A stretch of DNA of 64,000 nt from CALROG01 sp943369755 (GTDB lineage Bacteria > Pseudomonadota > Gammaproteobacteria > Burkholderiales > Burkholderiaceae_C), in NCBI GenBank assembly GCA_943369755.1, contig CALROG020000002.1, positions 1 through 64,000 of the forward strand. Direction: 5' to 3'. Within the stretch, counting starts at the first letter, position 1. Each line of letters begins with the position of its first letter. The translations under genes and the position numbers were made by a program. Below, in pieces: positions 8,650 to 17,189 of this stretch. The notes under the pieces are model-generated. The model did not search any database and was not told the origin of the DNA. It worked only from the letters and a program-made list of their open reading frames with translations.

Positions 8650-9846
8650 TCAGGCCTTTGACACCCGCACCACTGCATCAGGGCGCTGATGCAGCTCGGG
8701 CAACAGTTCCAGCCCCAGGCCGGGCTTGTTGCTGAGGCTGATCATGCCGTTTTCGACCTTGGGCAGCTCGGTCACAAGCTCTTTGTACCAGCCGGTGTAA
8801 AAGGCACGCACGCTTTCCTGAATGAGCGCATTGGGCGCATGCAATGACAGGTGCGTGGACGCGGCCCAGACCACCGGCCCGGTGCAGTCGTGCGGGGCCA
8901 CCGGTAGCTGCCAGGCGTCGGCCATGGCGGCAATCTTGCGGGCCTCGCTCAGACCGCCGCACCAGCTCAGGTCAAGCATGGCCACCCCGGCTACGCCGGT
9001 TTGCAAGTAATCTTTGAAGCCCCATTTGTAGCTCAGCGTCTCGCTGGCACAGACCAGCGCGTCACAGTCTTTTGCGTACTGCTTCAACAAATCCAGCGAG
9101 TCCATGCGGATCGCGTCTTCATGCCAGAAGGTGTTGAACTCCTTGAGGGCGCGGGCGATTTTCTGCGCCATCGGCAGGCGCCACAGGCTGTGGAACTCAA
9201 CCATGATGTCCATTTTCTGGCCGACCGCCTTGCGAATCTTGCGAAACGGCTCAAGCGCCGCGTCCAGGTCGGCGTTGCTGATGTACTGGCCGTCGCTGCG
9301 CTCTGCGGCCGGGTCAAAGGGCCAGATCTTCATGGCCGTAATGCCCTCGGACAAAAGCGACTCTGCCAGCTCGTCTGCGTGGTGCAAAAAGCCCTGCAAA
9401 TCTTCGTACGGCCCGCCCGCGTTGGCCAAACCCCAGTTGGCGCTGGTCTGGTTTTTGTTGCTGCGGATGTATTGGTAGCCGGCGCAGGTGTTGTAAATGC
9501 GAATGGCGTCGCGACTCTTGCCCCCCAGCGCGGTGTGCACCGGCATGTTGGCGGCCTTGCCAAAAATGTCCCACAGTGCGATGTCAACCGCCGAGTTGCC
9601 GCGCGTCTCTACACCCGAGCCGCGCCAGCCCAGGTAACCCAACATGTCTTTGTTGCGCGCCTCTATGGCCAACGGGTCTTTGCCAACAATGCGCCCGGCC
9701 ACCCATTCATGCAGATAGGCCTCTACCGCTTGCGCGCCCATGAAGGTTTCACCCAGGCCGGTGAGGCCTTCGTCGGTGTGCAGGCGGACCCAGATGATGT
9801 TGGGAAACTCACCTAGCCGCACGGTCTCCAGTTGCGTAATTTTCAT
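8650..9846 (-). CDS. Mandelate racemase/muconate lactonizing enzyme family sugar-acid dehydratase
   Basis: 398 residues, enolase superfamily, normal length. Three acidic metal ligands are spaced as in mandelate racemase: E217, E243, E269. H219 lies two residues after the first ligand, as in galactonate dehydratase, and the D292/H319 pair matches the Asp-His dyad. The first ligand is Glu rather than the usual Asp. The second Lys of the KxK motif is replaced (K173-I-W175). These residues fit an acid-sugar dehydratase making a 2-keto-3-deoxy product. It is the last gene of the minus arm that holds a TRAP transporter, opposite an IlvD-type dehydratase. The substrate (galactonate, fuconate or another aldonate) cannot be read from sequence. 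Confidence 0.85.
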   Translation of the reverse strand: MKITQLETVRLGEFPNIIWVRLHTDEGLTGLGETFMGAQAVEAYLHEWVAGRIVGKDPLAIEARNKDMLGYLGWRGSGVETRGNSAVDIALWDIFGKAANMPVHTALGGKSRDAIRIYNTCAGYQYIRSNKNQTSANWGLANAGGPYEDLQGFLHHADELAESLLSEGITAMKIWPFDPAAERSDGQYISNADLDAALEPFRKIRKAVGQKMDIMVEFHSLWRLPMAQKIARALKEFNTFWHEDAIRMDSLDLLKQYAKDCDALVCASETLSYKWGFKDYLQTGVAGVAMLDLSWCGGLSEARKIAAMADAWQLPVAPHDCTGPVVWAASTHLSLHAPNALIQESVRAFYTGWYKELVTELPKVENGMISLSNKPGLGLELLPELHQRPDAVVRVSKA

Positions 9847-9853
9847 CGCGCCC

Positions 9854-10639
9854 TCAAGAAGGTTTTTTGGCGCTGGCGCTGGTCGATACCCTCAAGCCAT
9901 CGCGCAGCTCGCGCACCACCCGGTCCATCAGCGGGGCCAGCATGTTCCAGTGCATCGCCCGTGCGATGCGCGAGTGATTGGACTGGTACGCCTCAGACGA
10001 AATGAACTCCAGCGGATCGTGAAAAACACCCCAGTCTTCCAGCACCATCGGGTCTGTAGCGGTGGGCATGCCGCCCAGCAAGGCCGGGCCCGCGCCATTC
10101 CACACCGCCTGCGCATGGCGGTGGATGCCGTAGCCCCATTCCCAGTCGTTGTCTTTCAGTCGCTGGCGCGCCGCCGCCAGGTAAACGGCGTCGAAGATGT
10201 AGGTGTCAGTGGGCACCCACTGGTCGTTAAGCCAGATTTCTGCCAGGGGCCGGGAAGCACTCGCCACATGAGAGGTAAGCCCGCGCAAGATGGTGCCGCT
10301 GAGCTCCAGGTAGCGCAGCCGGGCCGGAATACGCACCAGCCGCAGCAGCGCCACCAGCAGGGCCGCCTTGTCGGACGCATCTGCTCGCCCGGCGTCGAGC
10401 ACTTCACGCGGCGTGCGCAAACGTAGTTTGACCGGCTTGCCAAACGCAATACGTTTGACGAAGCCATACACGGCCAGCGCCTTTTCCCGGTCGTTGTTGC
10501 ACAACTGGGTGAGCGAGCGAGCCCGCAGCCGCAACTTCGGGTCTCCAAGGTCCAGCAGGGAGGTCGAGCCCAGCCAGCGGCCCGGGTGGTCAAGCTCAGT
10601 GGCTGGTGGCGCACCCGGGGGCACGGCGGCTTCGGACAA
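9854..10639 (-). CDS. Transglutaminase-like fold protein with degenerate catalytic triad
   Basis: 261 residues, no signal peptide visible. The segment ASDKAALLVALLRLVRIPAR (88-107) fits the core helix of transglutaminase-like cysteine proteins, normally C-x-D-K-A-x-L-L. The Cys position is Ala88. The usual HAW(A/V)EV strand appears as RPLAEIWL (130-137), replacing the catalytic His with Arg, while the Asp of WVPTD (D145) is kept. It is probably a non-enzymatic member. It sits between dctP and the MR/MLE dehydratase, with short gaps, so it belongs to the same transcription unit. A role in uptake or regulation of the sugar acid is inference only; alignment by eye. Confidence 0.6.
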   Translation of the reverse strand: MSEAAVPPGAPPATELDHPGRWLGSTSLLDLGDPKLRLRARSLTQLCNNDREKALAVYGFVKRIAFGKPVKLRLRTPREVLDAGRADASDKAALLVALLRLVRIPARLRYLELSGTILRGLTSHVASASRPLAEIWLNDQWVPTDTYIFDAVYLAAARQRLKDNDWEWGYGIHRHAQAVWNGAGPALLGGMPTATDPMVLEDWGVFHDPLEFISSEAYQSNHSRIARAMHWNMLAPLMDRVVRELRDGLRVSTSASAKKPS

Positions 10640-10665
10640 GGTCAGGACTCTGCGCTCCCTGTGCG

Positions 10666-11676
10666 TCAGCCGCCGCGCGCCTTCTTGAGCGCGTCCAGCA
10701 CCGTGGTCACGGCTTCGGCACCGATGGTGGGCACATTCTTGTCGTACACGGGTTTGACCTTGTCGAACATGCGGCGCTGCTCAGCCGGGGTGATTTCGTT
10801 GACCTGCATGCCTTTGGTTTTGAGGCTGGCGAGCGACTTTTCATTGAGCGAGCGGTTGGCCGCGCGCTGTACTTTCTGGCCTTCCACCGCAGCTTCGCGC
10901 AACACCGCCTGCTCGGCCGGGCTGAGCTGGTCCCACAGCTTCTTGCTGTACAGCACCAAGAACGGTGTGTAGGCATGGCGGGTGACCGACAAGTACTTCT
11001 GCACTTCGTTGAACTTGGAGGTTTCAATGGTGACGAACGGGTTCTCCTGGCCGTCAATGGTCTTGGTTTCCAGTGCCGTGAAGACCTCGCCAAAGGCCAT
11101 GGGAACGGCGTTGGTGCCCAGCGTCTTGAAGGTGTCCAGGAAGATGTTGTTCTGCATCACGCGGACCTTGACGCCGTCAAAGTCTTCCACCTTGGCCACG
11201 GCGCGCTTGCTGTTGGTCAGGTTGCGAAACCCGTTTTCCCAGTAGGCCAGGTTGACCAGGCCCGCTTCTTCCAGCTTCTTGTTGAAGTACACGCCAGCCG
11301 GGCCGTCCAGCACTGCGTCGGCTTCTTTCTCGTTGGCAAACAGGAACGGCAGGTCAAACACGCCGAGTTCCTTGATGATGCCCACCAGCGGGCTGGAAGA
11401 GGTGCAGACCATCTCCTGGGTGCCAGCGCGCAGGGCTTGCGTGGCAGGCAGGTCACCGCCAGCCGAGCCGCCCCAGAAGGCATTGATCTTCATCTTGCCG
11501 CCGGTCTTGGCCGTCAGCACTTCCTGCATTTTCTTGACGCCCACGCCGACGGGGTGGTCTTCATTCACACCGTTGGTGAACTTGATGGTGCGCTCGGCAA
11601 ACTGGGCGAAAGCCGAGGTGGCGACCAGCAGCGAAGCGCCGGCCAGCACGGATACGAGGGTTCTGCGTTTGAACAT
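10666..11676 (-). CDS. dctP: TRAP transporter substrate-binding protein DctP (copy 1)
   Basis: 336 residues with a signal peptide of about 25 residues ending ATSAFA. It has the family hallmarks KVRVMQN, NAVPMAF and KTIDGQENP in the central part, where a conserved Arg (KVRVMQN) contacts the carboxylate ligand. It should capture an organic or sugar acid in the periplasm and hand it to DctQM. It follows dctM on the minus strand. Its middle region (YWENGFRNLTNSKR) is nearly identical to the second DctP at 25400-26419, so the two are close paralogues with probably related ligands. Confidence 0.95.
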   Translation of the reverse strand: MFKRRTLVSVLAGASLLVATSAFAQFAERTIKFTNGVNEDHPVGVGVKKMQEVLTAKTGGKMKINAFWGGSAGGDLPATQALRAGTQEMVCTSSSPLVGIIKELGVFDLPFLFANEKEADAVLDGPAGVYFNKKLEEAGLVNLAYWENGFRNLTNSKRAVAKVEDFDGVKVRVMQNNIFLDTFKTLGTNAVPMAFGEVFTALETKTIDGQENPFVTIETSKFNEVQKYLSVTRHAYTPFLVLYSKKLWDQLSPAEQAVLREAAVEGQKVQRAANRSLNEKSLASLKTKGMQVNEITPAEQRRMFDKVKPVYDKNVPTIGAEAVTTVLDALKKARGG

Positions 11677-11713
11677 GGTTGTCTCCTTTATTGGACAGGG
11701 GTTGGAAAAGCAA

Positions 11714-13012
11714 TCATTTCATCCACCATTGAAGGGGGACGAGCACGATTTCAGGGAAAAACACAAGCAGGAACAGCACGGCGACCTGGGCAAGAAAGAA
11801 AGGCATGACGCCTTTGAAAGCCTCGTCCATCGTAATCTTTGCGACGCCGCACACCACGTTGAGCACGGTGCCCACTGGCGGTGTGATCAGCCCGATGGCG
11901 TTGTTCATGATGAACATCACGCCGAAATACACCGGGTCAATGCCGGCCTTGAGCACCACCGGCATCAGCACCGGCGTAAGAATCAAGACCGTGGGTGTGA
12001 AGTCCAGCGCCGTGCCGACCAGGATGATCAGCACCATGATGATGAACATCAGCAGCACCTTGTTGCCCATGAAAGGCTCCAGCATTCTGGCTACTTCTGT
12101 TGGAATGTTGGCAACCGTAATAAGCCAGGCGCTGACCATGGCCGCTGCCACCAGGAACATCACCACCGCCGTGGTTTTGCCTGCAGCCAGCACCAGCTTG
12201 TACAGCGCGGCGAGCTTGAGCTCCCGGTAGATGAACATGCCCACGATGAAGCTATAAACCGCCGCCACCACCGCCGCCTCAGTCGGGGTAAACACGCCGA
12301 ACTTCATGCCGCCCAGAATGAGCACCGGCAGCGCCAGCGCAAAACCGCCTTCTGCGGTGATCTTCAACCGCTCGACCATGCCAACGCGCGGTGCCGGCTG
12401 AACATTCTCACGCCGCGCAATCCACCACCAGGTAATGCCAATGGCCACGCCCATCAGAATGCCGGGCACGATGCCGGCCAAAAACAGCTTGGTGATGGAC
12501 ACATTGCCCGCCACGCCAAAAATAATCAGGCCAATGGACGGGGGAATCACCGGCGCGATGATGCCGCCCGCCGCAATCAGGCCGGCCGAGCGGTTCACCT
12601 GGTAGCCGGCCTGCTTCATCATGGGAAGCAGCAGCGCCGACAGTGCCGCCGTGTCGGCCACCGCCGAGCCTGACAGGGACGCCATGATCACGGCGGCAAT
12701 CACTGCCACATAGCCCAGGCCGCCACGGAAGTGGCCAACCCAGGCCATCGCCATATTGACGATGCGCCGGCTCAGGCCACCAGCGTTCATGAATTCACCG
12801 GCCAGCAGGAAGAACGGGACCGCCAGCAACGGAAAATTGTCGGCGCCATCGACAAAGCGCTGCGCCAGGATCTGGCTGTCAAAAGACGGCAGCGCTCCGG
12901 TGAAGGTCATGAAGCCCATCAGCGCCAGGCCGCAAATCAGCAGCGCATAGGCGATGGGCATGCCAATGGCCATCGCGCCCAGCAGGCTGAACACAAAAAC
13001 TGCAACCGTCAT
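11714..13012 (-). CDS. dctM: TRAP transporter large permease subunit DctM
   Basis: 432 residues, the usual length, with about a dozen hydrophobic segments and the characteristic stretches GSAVADTAALSALLLPMM and IIAPVIPPSIGLIIFG. It uses the sodium gradient to drive import of the acid presented by DctP. The ATG at 13012 overlaps the dctQ stop codon by 4 bp (ATGA), implying translational coupling. No defect is visible, in contrast to the deleted dctM at 26416-26538. Confidence 0.95.
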   Translation of the reverse strand: MTVAVFVFSLLGAMAIGMPIAYALLICGLALMGFMTFTGALPSFDSQILAQRFVDGADNFPLLAVPFFLLAGEFMNAGGLSRRIVNMAMAWVGHFRGGLGYVAVIAAVIMASLSGSAVADTAALSALLLPMMKQAGYQVNRSAGLIAAGGIIAPVIPPSIGLIIFGVAGNVSITKLFLAGIVPGILMGVAIGITWWWIARRENVQPAPRVGMVERLKITAEGGFALALPVLILGGMKFGVFTPTEAAVVAAVYSFIVGMFIYRELKLAALYKLVLAAGKTTAVVMFLVAAAMVSAWLITVANIPTEVARMLEPFMGNKVLLMFIIMVLIILVGTALDFTPTVLILTPVLMPVVLKAGIDPVYFGVMFIMNNAIGLITPPVGTVLNVVCGVAKITMDEAFKGVMPFFLAQVAVLFLLVFFPEIVLVPLQWWMK

Positions 13013-13557
13013 GAACGCACTCCAGGGGCACCAACTGACACGTTATGGGGAACGTCCTCCGACTCGACCACCTGCACCAATTCGTCTTCACTGAGCTGGC
13101 CTGTCAGCAACCGGTACAGCACATTGATGTTGAAGATACCCATGACCACCGCCACAAAATAACCAATGCCGTAAATCCAGATCATGGATATTCCTACCAC
13201 CGGCGAGACGTTGGTGACCTGCAAGTCGTGCATCTTCCAGGTACCCAGCAGGAACAGGCCGTTGCACCACAGCATGAGCGACTCGCTCAGGAACAGGCAG
13301 ACCTTTTTGCCCAGCACCGGCAGGTGCTTGACCAAGGTGTCCACCCCCAAATGACCTTTCTCGCGCATGGCAATCATGGCCCCGATGTAGGTCAGCCAGA
13401 TGAAGCAGTAGCGCGACATCTCGTCCGAGATCGTGATGCCCGAATTAAAGCCATAGCGAAGCACCACATTGCCGAATACCATGACGACCATGGCGACCAG
13501 CGCCATCACCACCAACAGCTCCAGCAGCTTGAAGAACAGATCGATCAGTCTTTGCAT
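13009..13557 (-). CDS. dctQ: TRAP transporter small permease subunit DctQ
   Basis: 182 residues with four hydrophobic helices. The motif FGNVVLRYGFNSG...SDEMSRYCFIW around residues 29-52 is diagnostic of DctQ. It partners DctM. The C-terminal ~25 residues are hydrophilic and extend a little beyond many homologues. It lies 27 bp downstream of the GntR regulator gene on the same strand, so regulator and transporter are likely co-transcribed. Confidence 0.93.
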   Translation of the reverse strand: MQRLIDLFFKLLELLVVMALVAMVVMVFGNVVLRYGFNSGITISDEMSRYCFIWLTYIGAMIAMREKGHLGVDTLVKHLPVLGKKVCLFLSESLMLWCNGLFLLGTWKMHDLQVTNVSPVVGISMIWIYGIGYFVAVVMGIFNINVLYRLLTGQLSEDELVQVVESEDVPHNVSVGAPGVRS

Positions 13558-13584
13558 TTTTTTAGTGTTTGCATGGAAGGAGTT

Positions 13585-14328
13585 TCATGCGGCCCGCAGC
13601 ATTGGTGCTGGCAAGTTGAGCCGCGGAAGGCGCCGGCGCGAGGACAGCACTGCCTCGATGTCGTCACGCGCGCCGTCAATCAGGACAATGATGGCCTTTT
13701 CAGCCTTGGCCGGGTTATGGGCGATCACGGCGTCCAGCACCGCGCGGTGCAGCGGCAGGGACTGCCGGGGGCCATCTTTTCGGGTAGTGGAGATCTCGAA
13801 ACTGGTACGCAGCAGCGCACTGAGTGCTTTGCTCATCTGCACCAGCATGCGGTTGCGGCAGGCCCGCAGCAGGCCCTGGTGAAAGCGCAGATCGTAGGTA
13901 ACGTAGTCCCCGCCCTCTTCCACCGCGTGCTTCATGCCGGCAAATGCGGCCTCAATTTCGGCGATGTCCCGTGCGGTGGCGTGTTCGGCCGCCAGGCGCA
14001 CCGCGGCGGGCTCAACCACCCGGCGCAGGTCTTGCAAGTCACGCAAGAACTCGGGCGTGAGCCCGGCCTTGGACTGCCAGCCAATCACGTCGGGGTCAAA
14101 CCAGTTCCAGTGTTCTTCGGTCAAAACCCGGGTGCCCACCTTGGGGCCGGTGCTGACCAGCCCCTTGGCCACCAGCGACTTCACCGCTTCGCGCACCACG
14201 GTGCGGCTAACCCCCAGCTCCTGGCACAGCAGGGGCTCAGGCGGAATTGACGCGCCCGCGGTGTAGCGCCCCGCGACGATGGCTTCGCCGAGGTGGTCTA
14301 CTGTATTGCCGTGGACATTCTTGATCAT
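13585..14328 (-). CDS. GntR-family (FadR/FCD subgroup) transcriptional regulator of sugar-acid genes
   Basis: 247 residues. Residues ~8-75 form a winged HTH (ELGVSRTVVREAVKSLVAKGLV). The C-terminal FCD domain keeps the Asp/His pattern YDLRFHQGLL. It is divergent from the IlvD-type dehydratase, and a TGGTATGACCA palindrome between them fits the FadR-type consensus TNGTNNNACNA. It probably represses both arms until an aldonate or its keto-deoxy product binds. It resembles DgoR/LgoR-type regulators; the exact effector is unknown. Confidence 0.88.
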   Translation of the reverse strand: MIKNVHGNTVDHLGEAIVAGRYTAGASIPPEPLLCQELGVSRTVVREAVKSLVAKGLVSTGPKVGTRVLTEEHWNWFDPDVIGWQSKAGLTPEFLRDLQDLRRVVEPAAVRLAAEHATARDIAEIEAAFAGMKHAVEEGGDYVTYDLRFHQGLLRACRNRMLVQMSKALSALLRTSFEISTTRKDGPRQSLPLHRAVLDAVIAHNPAKAEKAIIVLIDGARDDIEAVLSSRRRLPRLNLPAPMLRAA

Positions 14329-14353
14329 GGTTTGTACTGAGCGAACGCACGCA

Positions 14354-14366
14354 ATGGTATGACCAT
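14354..14366. promoter_or_regulatory. FadR-type GntR operator in divergent promoter
   Basis: ATGGT-ATG-ACCAT is a perfect inverted repeat with 5-bp arms. It matches the TNGTNNNACNA operator consensus of FadR-subfamily regulators and lies between the gntR-type gene and the dehydratase start at 14397, where it could control both operons. Confidence 0.7.
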
Positions 14367-14396
14367 AATATCAATAGCAACCGAGGATTAACCCTG

Positions 14397-16139
14397 ATGA
14401 CCCCCCCAAAAAAACCCCGAAAACTTGCCACTGAACTGCGCTCCCAGCAATGGTTTGGCCGCCAGGACCGCGACGGCTTTGCCTACCGCAGCTGGGTCAA
14501 GGGCAAAGGCGTGCCGCACGACCAGTTCGACGGCCGCCCGGTCATTGGCATCTGCAACACCTTCAGCGAACTCACACCCTGCAACAGCCACTTCCGTACG
14601 CTGGCCGAGCAGGTGAAGATTGGCGTGTATGAGGCCGGCGGCTTCCCGCTCGAATTCCCTGTGATGAGCCTGGGTGAGACGCTGCTGCGCCCCACCGCCA
14701 TGCTGTACCGCAACCTGGCCAGCATGGACGTGGAAGAGTCCATTCGCGGCAACCCGATTGACGGCGTGGTGCTGCTGATGGGCTGCGACAAAACCACCCC
14801 CAGCCTGTTGATGGGGGCCGCCAGTGTGGGCCTGCCCACCATCGGCGTCAGCGGTGGCCCCATGCTCAACGGCAAGTGGCGCGGACAGGAGCTGGGCAGC
14901 GGCACCGGCGTATGGAGCATGAGCGAACAGGTGCGCGCAGGCACGCTCAAATTGACGGACTTTTTTGAGGCCGAGAGTTGCATGCACCGCAGCCACGGCC
15001 ACTGCATGACCATGGGCACCGCCAGCACCATGGCCAGCATGGTCGAGGCCCTGGGCATTGGCCTGCCCGGCAACGCCGCCTACCCGGCCGTGGACGGTCG
15101 GCGCAACGTACTGGCGCGCAACGCCGGGCGGCGCATTGTGGAGATGGTGCACGCCGACCAGACCATCAGCGACGTGCTCACCCGCGAAGCCTTTGAAAAC
15201 GCAATTTGCACCCTGGCCGCGATTGGCGGCAGCACCAACGCGGTGATTCACCTGATCGCCATTGCCGGGCGCCTGGGCCTGAAGCTCACAGTCGACGACT
15301 TTGAAAAGCTTGGCAGCGAACTGCCCTGCCTGTTGAACCTGCAGCCCAGCGGCGAGCACTTGATGGAAGACTTTTGCTACGCCGGTGGCTTGCCGGTGGT
15401 GATGAAAGAAATCCAGCACCTGCTGCACTTGGGACTCGTCACCGTAAGCGGCAAGACCGTGGCCCAGAACATTGCTGACGCACAGAACTTCGACCCGCGC
15501 GTCATCAAAACTTTTGGCGCACCGTTCAAGGACAAAGCCGGCATTGCCGTGCTGCGCGGCAACCTGGCACCGCGTGGTGCCGTCATCAAGCCCAGTGCCG
15601 CCACACCCTCCCTGATGGTGCACACCGGCCGCGCCGTGGTGTTTGAAGACAGTAACGACTTCCATGCCCGAATTGACGATGAGCATCTGGACGTAGACGA
15701 ACACTGCATTCTGGTGCTGAAGAATTGCGGCCCCAAGGGTTACCCCGGCATGGCCGAGGTAGGCAACATGCCGCTGCCACCGAAGGTGCTTAAAAAAGGC
15801 ATTACCGACATGGTGCGCATCAGCGACGCCCGCATGAGCGGCACCGCCTATGGCACCGTGGTGCTGCACACCACGCCCGAAGCCGCCGCAGGTGGGCCAC
15901 TGGCGATTGTGAAAAACGGTGACATGATTGAACTCAACGTGCCCGCACGCAGGCTGCAACTGCTGATCAGCGACGAAGAGCTGGCGCGCCGTCTGGCCGA
16001 ATGGAAGGCCCCGCCCCCGGCGCTATCGTCGGGCTACTGGAAGCTGTACATCGACCATGTGCTGCAAGCCGATGAGGGAGCCGACCTGGACTTTCTGGTG
16101 GGCCAGCGCGGTGCCTTCGTGCCCAAAGACAACCATTGA
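14397..16139 (+). CDS. IlvD/Edd family dehydratase (arabinonate/galactonate dehydratase-like)
   Basis: 580 residues, the length of L-arabinonate dehydratases rather than 6-phosphogluconate dehydratase. Cysteines for the Fe-S cluster lie in ICNTFSELTPCNSH (~51-64), MGCDKTTPS and the later ESCMHRSHGHCMTMGTAS. The C-terminal DARMSGTAYG carries the catalytic Ser region. Characterised homologues in rhizobia act on L-arabinonate, D-fuconate and D-galactonate. Genes downstream encode a kinase and an aldolase for a hexonate-derived intermediate, so a six-carbon substrate is favoured here by inference. First gene of the plus arm. Confidence 0.88.
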   Translation: MTPPKKPRKLATELRSQQWFGRQDRDGFAYRSWVKGKGVPHDQFDGRPVIGICNTFSELTPCNSHFRTLAEQVKIGVYEAGGFPLEFPVMSLGETLLRPTAMLYRNLASMDVEESIRGNPIDGVVLLMGCDKTTPSLLMGAASVGLPTIGVSGGPMLNGKWRGQELGSGTGVWSMSEQVRAGTLKLTDFFEAESCMHRSHGHCMTMGTASTMASMVEALGIGLPGNAAYPAVDGRRNVLARNAGRRIVEMVHADQTISDVLTREAFENAICTLAAIGGSTNAVIHLIAIAGRLGLKLTVDDFEKLGSELPCLLNLQPSGEHLMEDFCYAGGLPVVMKEIQHLLHLGLVTVSGKTVAQNIADAQNFDPRVIKTFGAPFKDKAGIAVLRGNLAPRGAVIKPSAATPSLMVHTGRAVVFEDSNDFHARIDDEHLDVDEHCILVLKNCGPKGYPGMAEVGNMPLPPKVLKKGITDMVRISDARMSGTAYGTVVLHTTPEAAAGGPLAIVKNGDMIELNVPARRLQLLISDEELARRLAEWKAPPPALSSGYWKLYIDHVLQADEGADLDFLVGQRGAFVPKDNH

Positions 16140-16140
16140 A

Positions 16141-16211
16141 CCCCCCGAAGCGCCTTCGGCGCCTCCCCCCAGGAGGCGCCCCCAGCGGCCCGGCAGAGCC
16201 GGTTCCGCGGC
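16141..16211 (+). repeat. GC-rich palindromic intergenic repeat
   Basis: Between the dehydratase stop and kdgK there is an almost pure GC tract. It contains a perfect 9-bp stem (16158-16166 with 16172-16180, loop of 5) preceded by GAAGCGCCTTCGG and followed by AGCGGCCCGGCAGAGCCG. I recall similar sequences as dispersed intergenic repeats in Comamonadaceae. It could also dampen or stabilise the polycistronic mRNA at this point. Copy number cannot be judged from one window. Confidence 0.65.
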
Positions 16212-16226
16212 GGCACTGGAAATGCA

Positions 16227-17189
16227 ATGTCCTTAAAAAAGTTGTTTGATGTGGTGGCGCTGGGTGAGGGCATGGTTGAGTTCAACCAGACCCGTGCGGG
16301 CGAACCCACCTACTTGCAGGGATTTGGCGGCGACACCAGCAACGCGGTGATTGCCGCCGCCCGGGCCGGTGCCCGCACCGCCTACCTGAGCCGCGTGGGC
16401 GACGACTGGTCGGGCCAGCGCCTGCTGGCGCTTTGGCGCGCCGAGGGCGTGGACTGCGCGGCAGTAGAGGTAACCAGCGACGCGTCGACCGGCCTGTACT
16501 TCGTGACCCATGGCCATGGCCCCGACGGCCAGGGCCATGCGTTTGGCTATCAGCGCCGGGGCTCCGCCGCCGCGCGCATGACACCGCTTTGGTTCAGTGG
16601 CGCACCGCGCGACGTGGTGACGCTGTCTTGCATCCTGCATGTGTCGGGTATTTCCATGGCCATCTCGCCCGGTGCCCGCAGCACCGTTCTGGCTGCCATG
16701 CTGGCTGCCCGCGCCACTGGCACGCAGGTCTCGTTTGACACCAACCTGCGGCTCAAACTGTGGCCACTGGAGCAGGCCCGCGCGTCCGTGGCGCAAGCTG
16801 CCCCACTGTGCGACTGGTTTTTGCCCAGCATGGACGATGCGGTACAGCTCAGCGGCCTGCAAGACCCGCACGCCGTAATTGACTGGGCCCACGCCCTGGG
16901 TGCCCCTGCCGTGGTGCTGAAGCTGGGTGCGCAGGGCTGCCTGATCAGCCACAACGGCCGGCGTGAAGAGATTACCGGGCACGCCGTGGCGCTGACTGAC
17001 GCCACCGGTGCCGGTGACTGTTTTTGCGGCAACCTGCTGGCACGCCTGGCGGGTGGGGACGAATTGACCGACGCCGCGCGCTATGCCAACGCAGCAGCGG
17101 CGCTGGCGGTGCAGGGCTTCGGCGCGGTTGCGCCACTGCCGCGCCCGGAGGCGGTCATGGCCATGCTGGCGGCGCAGGCGAGCGCATGA
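16227..17189 (+). CDS. kdgK: PfkB-family sugar kinase, 2-keto-3-deoxygluconate kinase type
   Basis: 320 residues of the ribokinase/PfkB fold. The N-terminal GEGMVEF and GGDTSNAVIAAARAG segments form the sugar site. The C-terminal DATGAGDCFCGNLLA holds the anion hole and catalytic Asp of PfkB signature 2. It should phosphorylate a 2-keto-3-deoxy sugar acid at C6 using ATP. Its stop codon overlaps the dgoK start (ATGA). A second kinase for the C4 epimer lies immediately downstream, so the operon may handle both epimers. Confidence 0.88.
   Translation: MSLKKLFDVVALGEGMVEFNQTRAGEPTYLQGFGGDTSNAVIAAARAGARTAYLSRVGDDWSGQRLLALWRAEGVDCAAVEVTSDASTGLYFVTHGHGPDGQGHAFGYQRRGSAAARMTPLWFSGAPRDVVTLSCILHVSGISMAISPGARSTVLAAMLAARATGTQVSFDTNLRLKLWPLEQARASVAQAAPLCDWFLPSMDDAVQLSGLQDPHAVIDWAHALGAPAVVLKLGAQGCLISHNGRREEITGHAVALTDATGAGDCFCGNLLARLAGGDELTDAARYANAAAALAVQGFGAVAPLPRPEAVMAMLAAQASA

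Noticed and set aside
11252..12673. 473-codon open frame on the plus strand
   Set aside because: Antisense to dctP and dctM, both of which have full family motifs; His/Asn/Arg-rich product.
14388..15959. 523-codon open frame on the minus strand
   Set aside because: Antisense shadow of the IlvD/Edd dehydratase; low-complexity His/Val/Ala-rich product.
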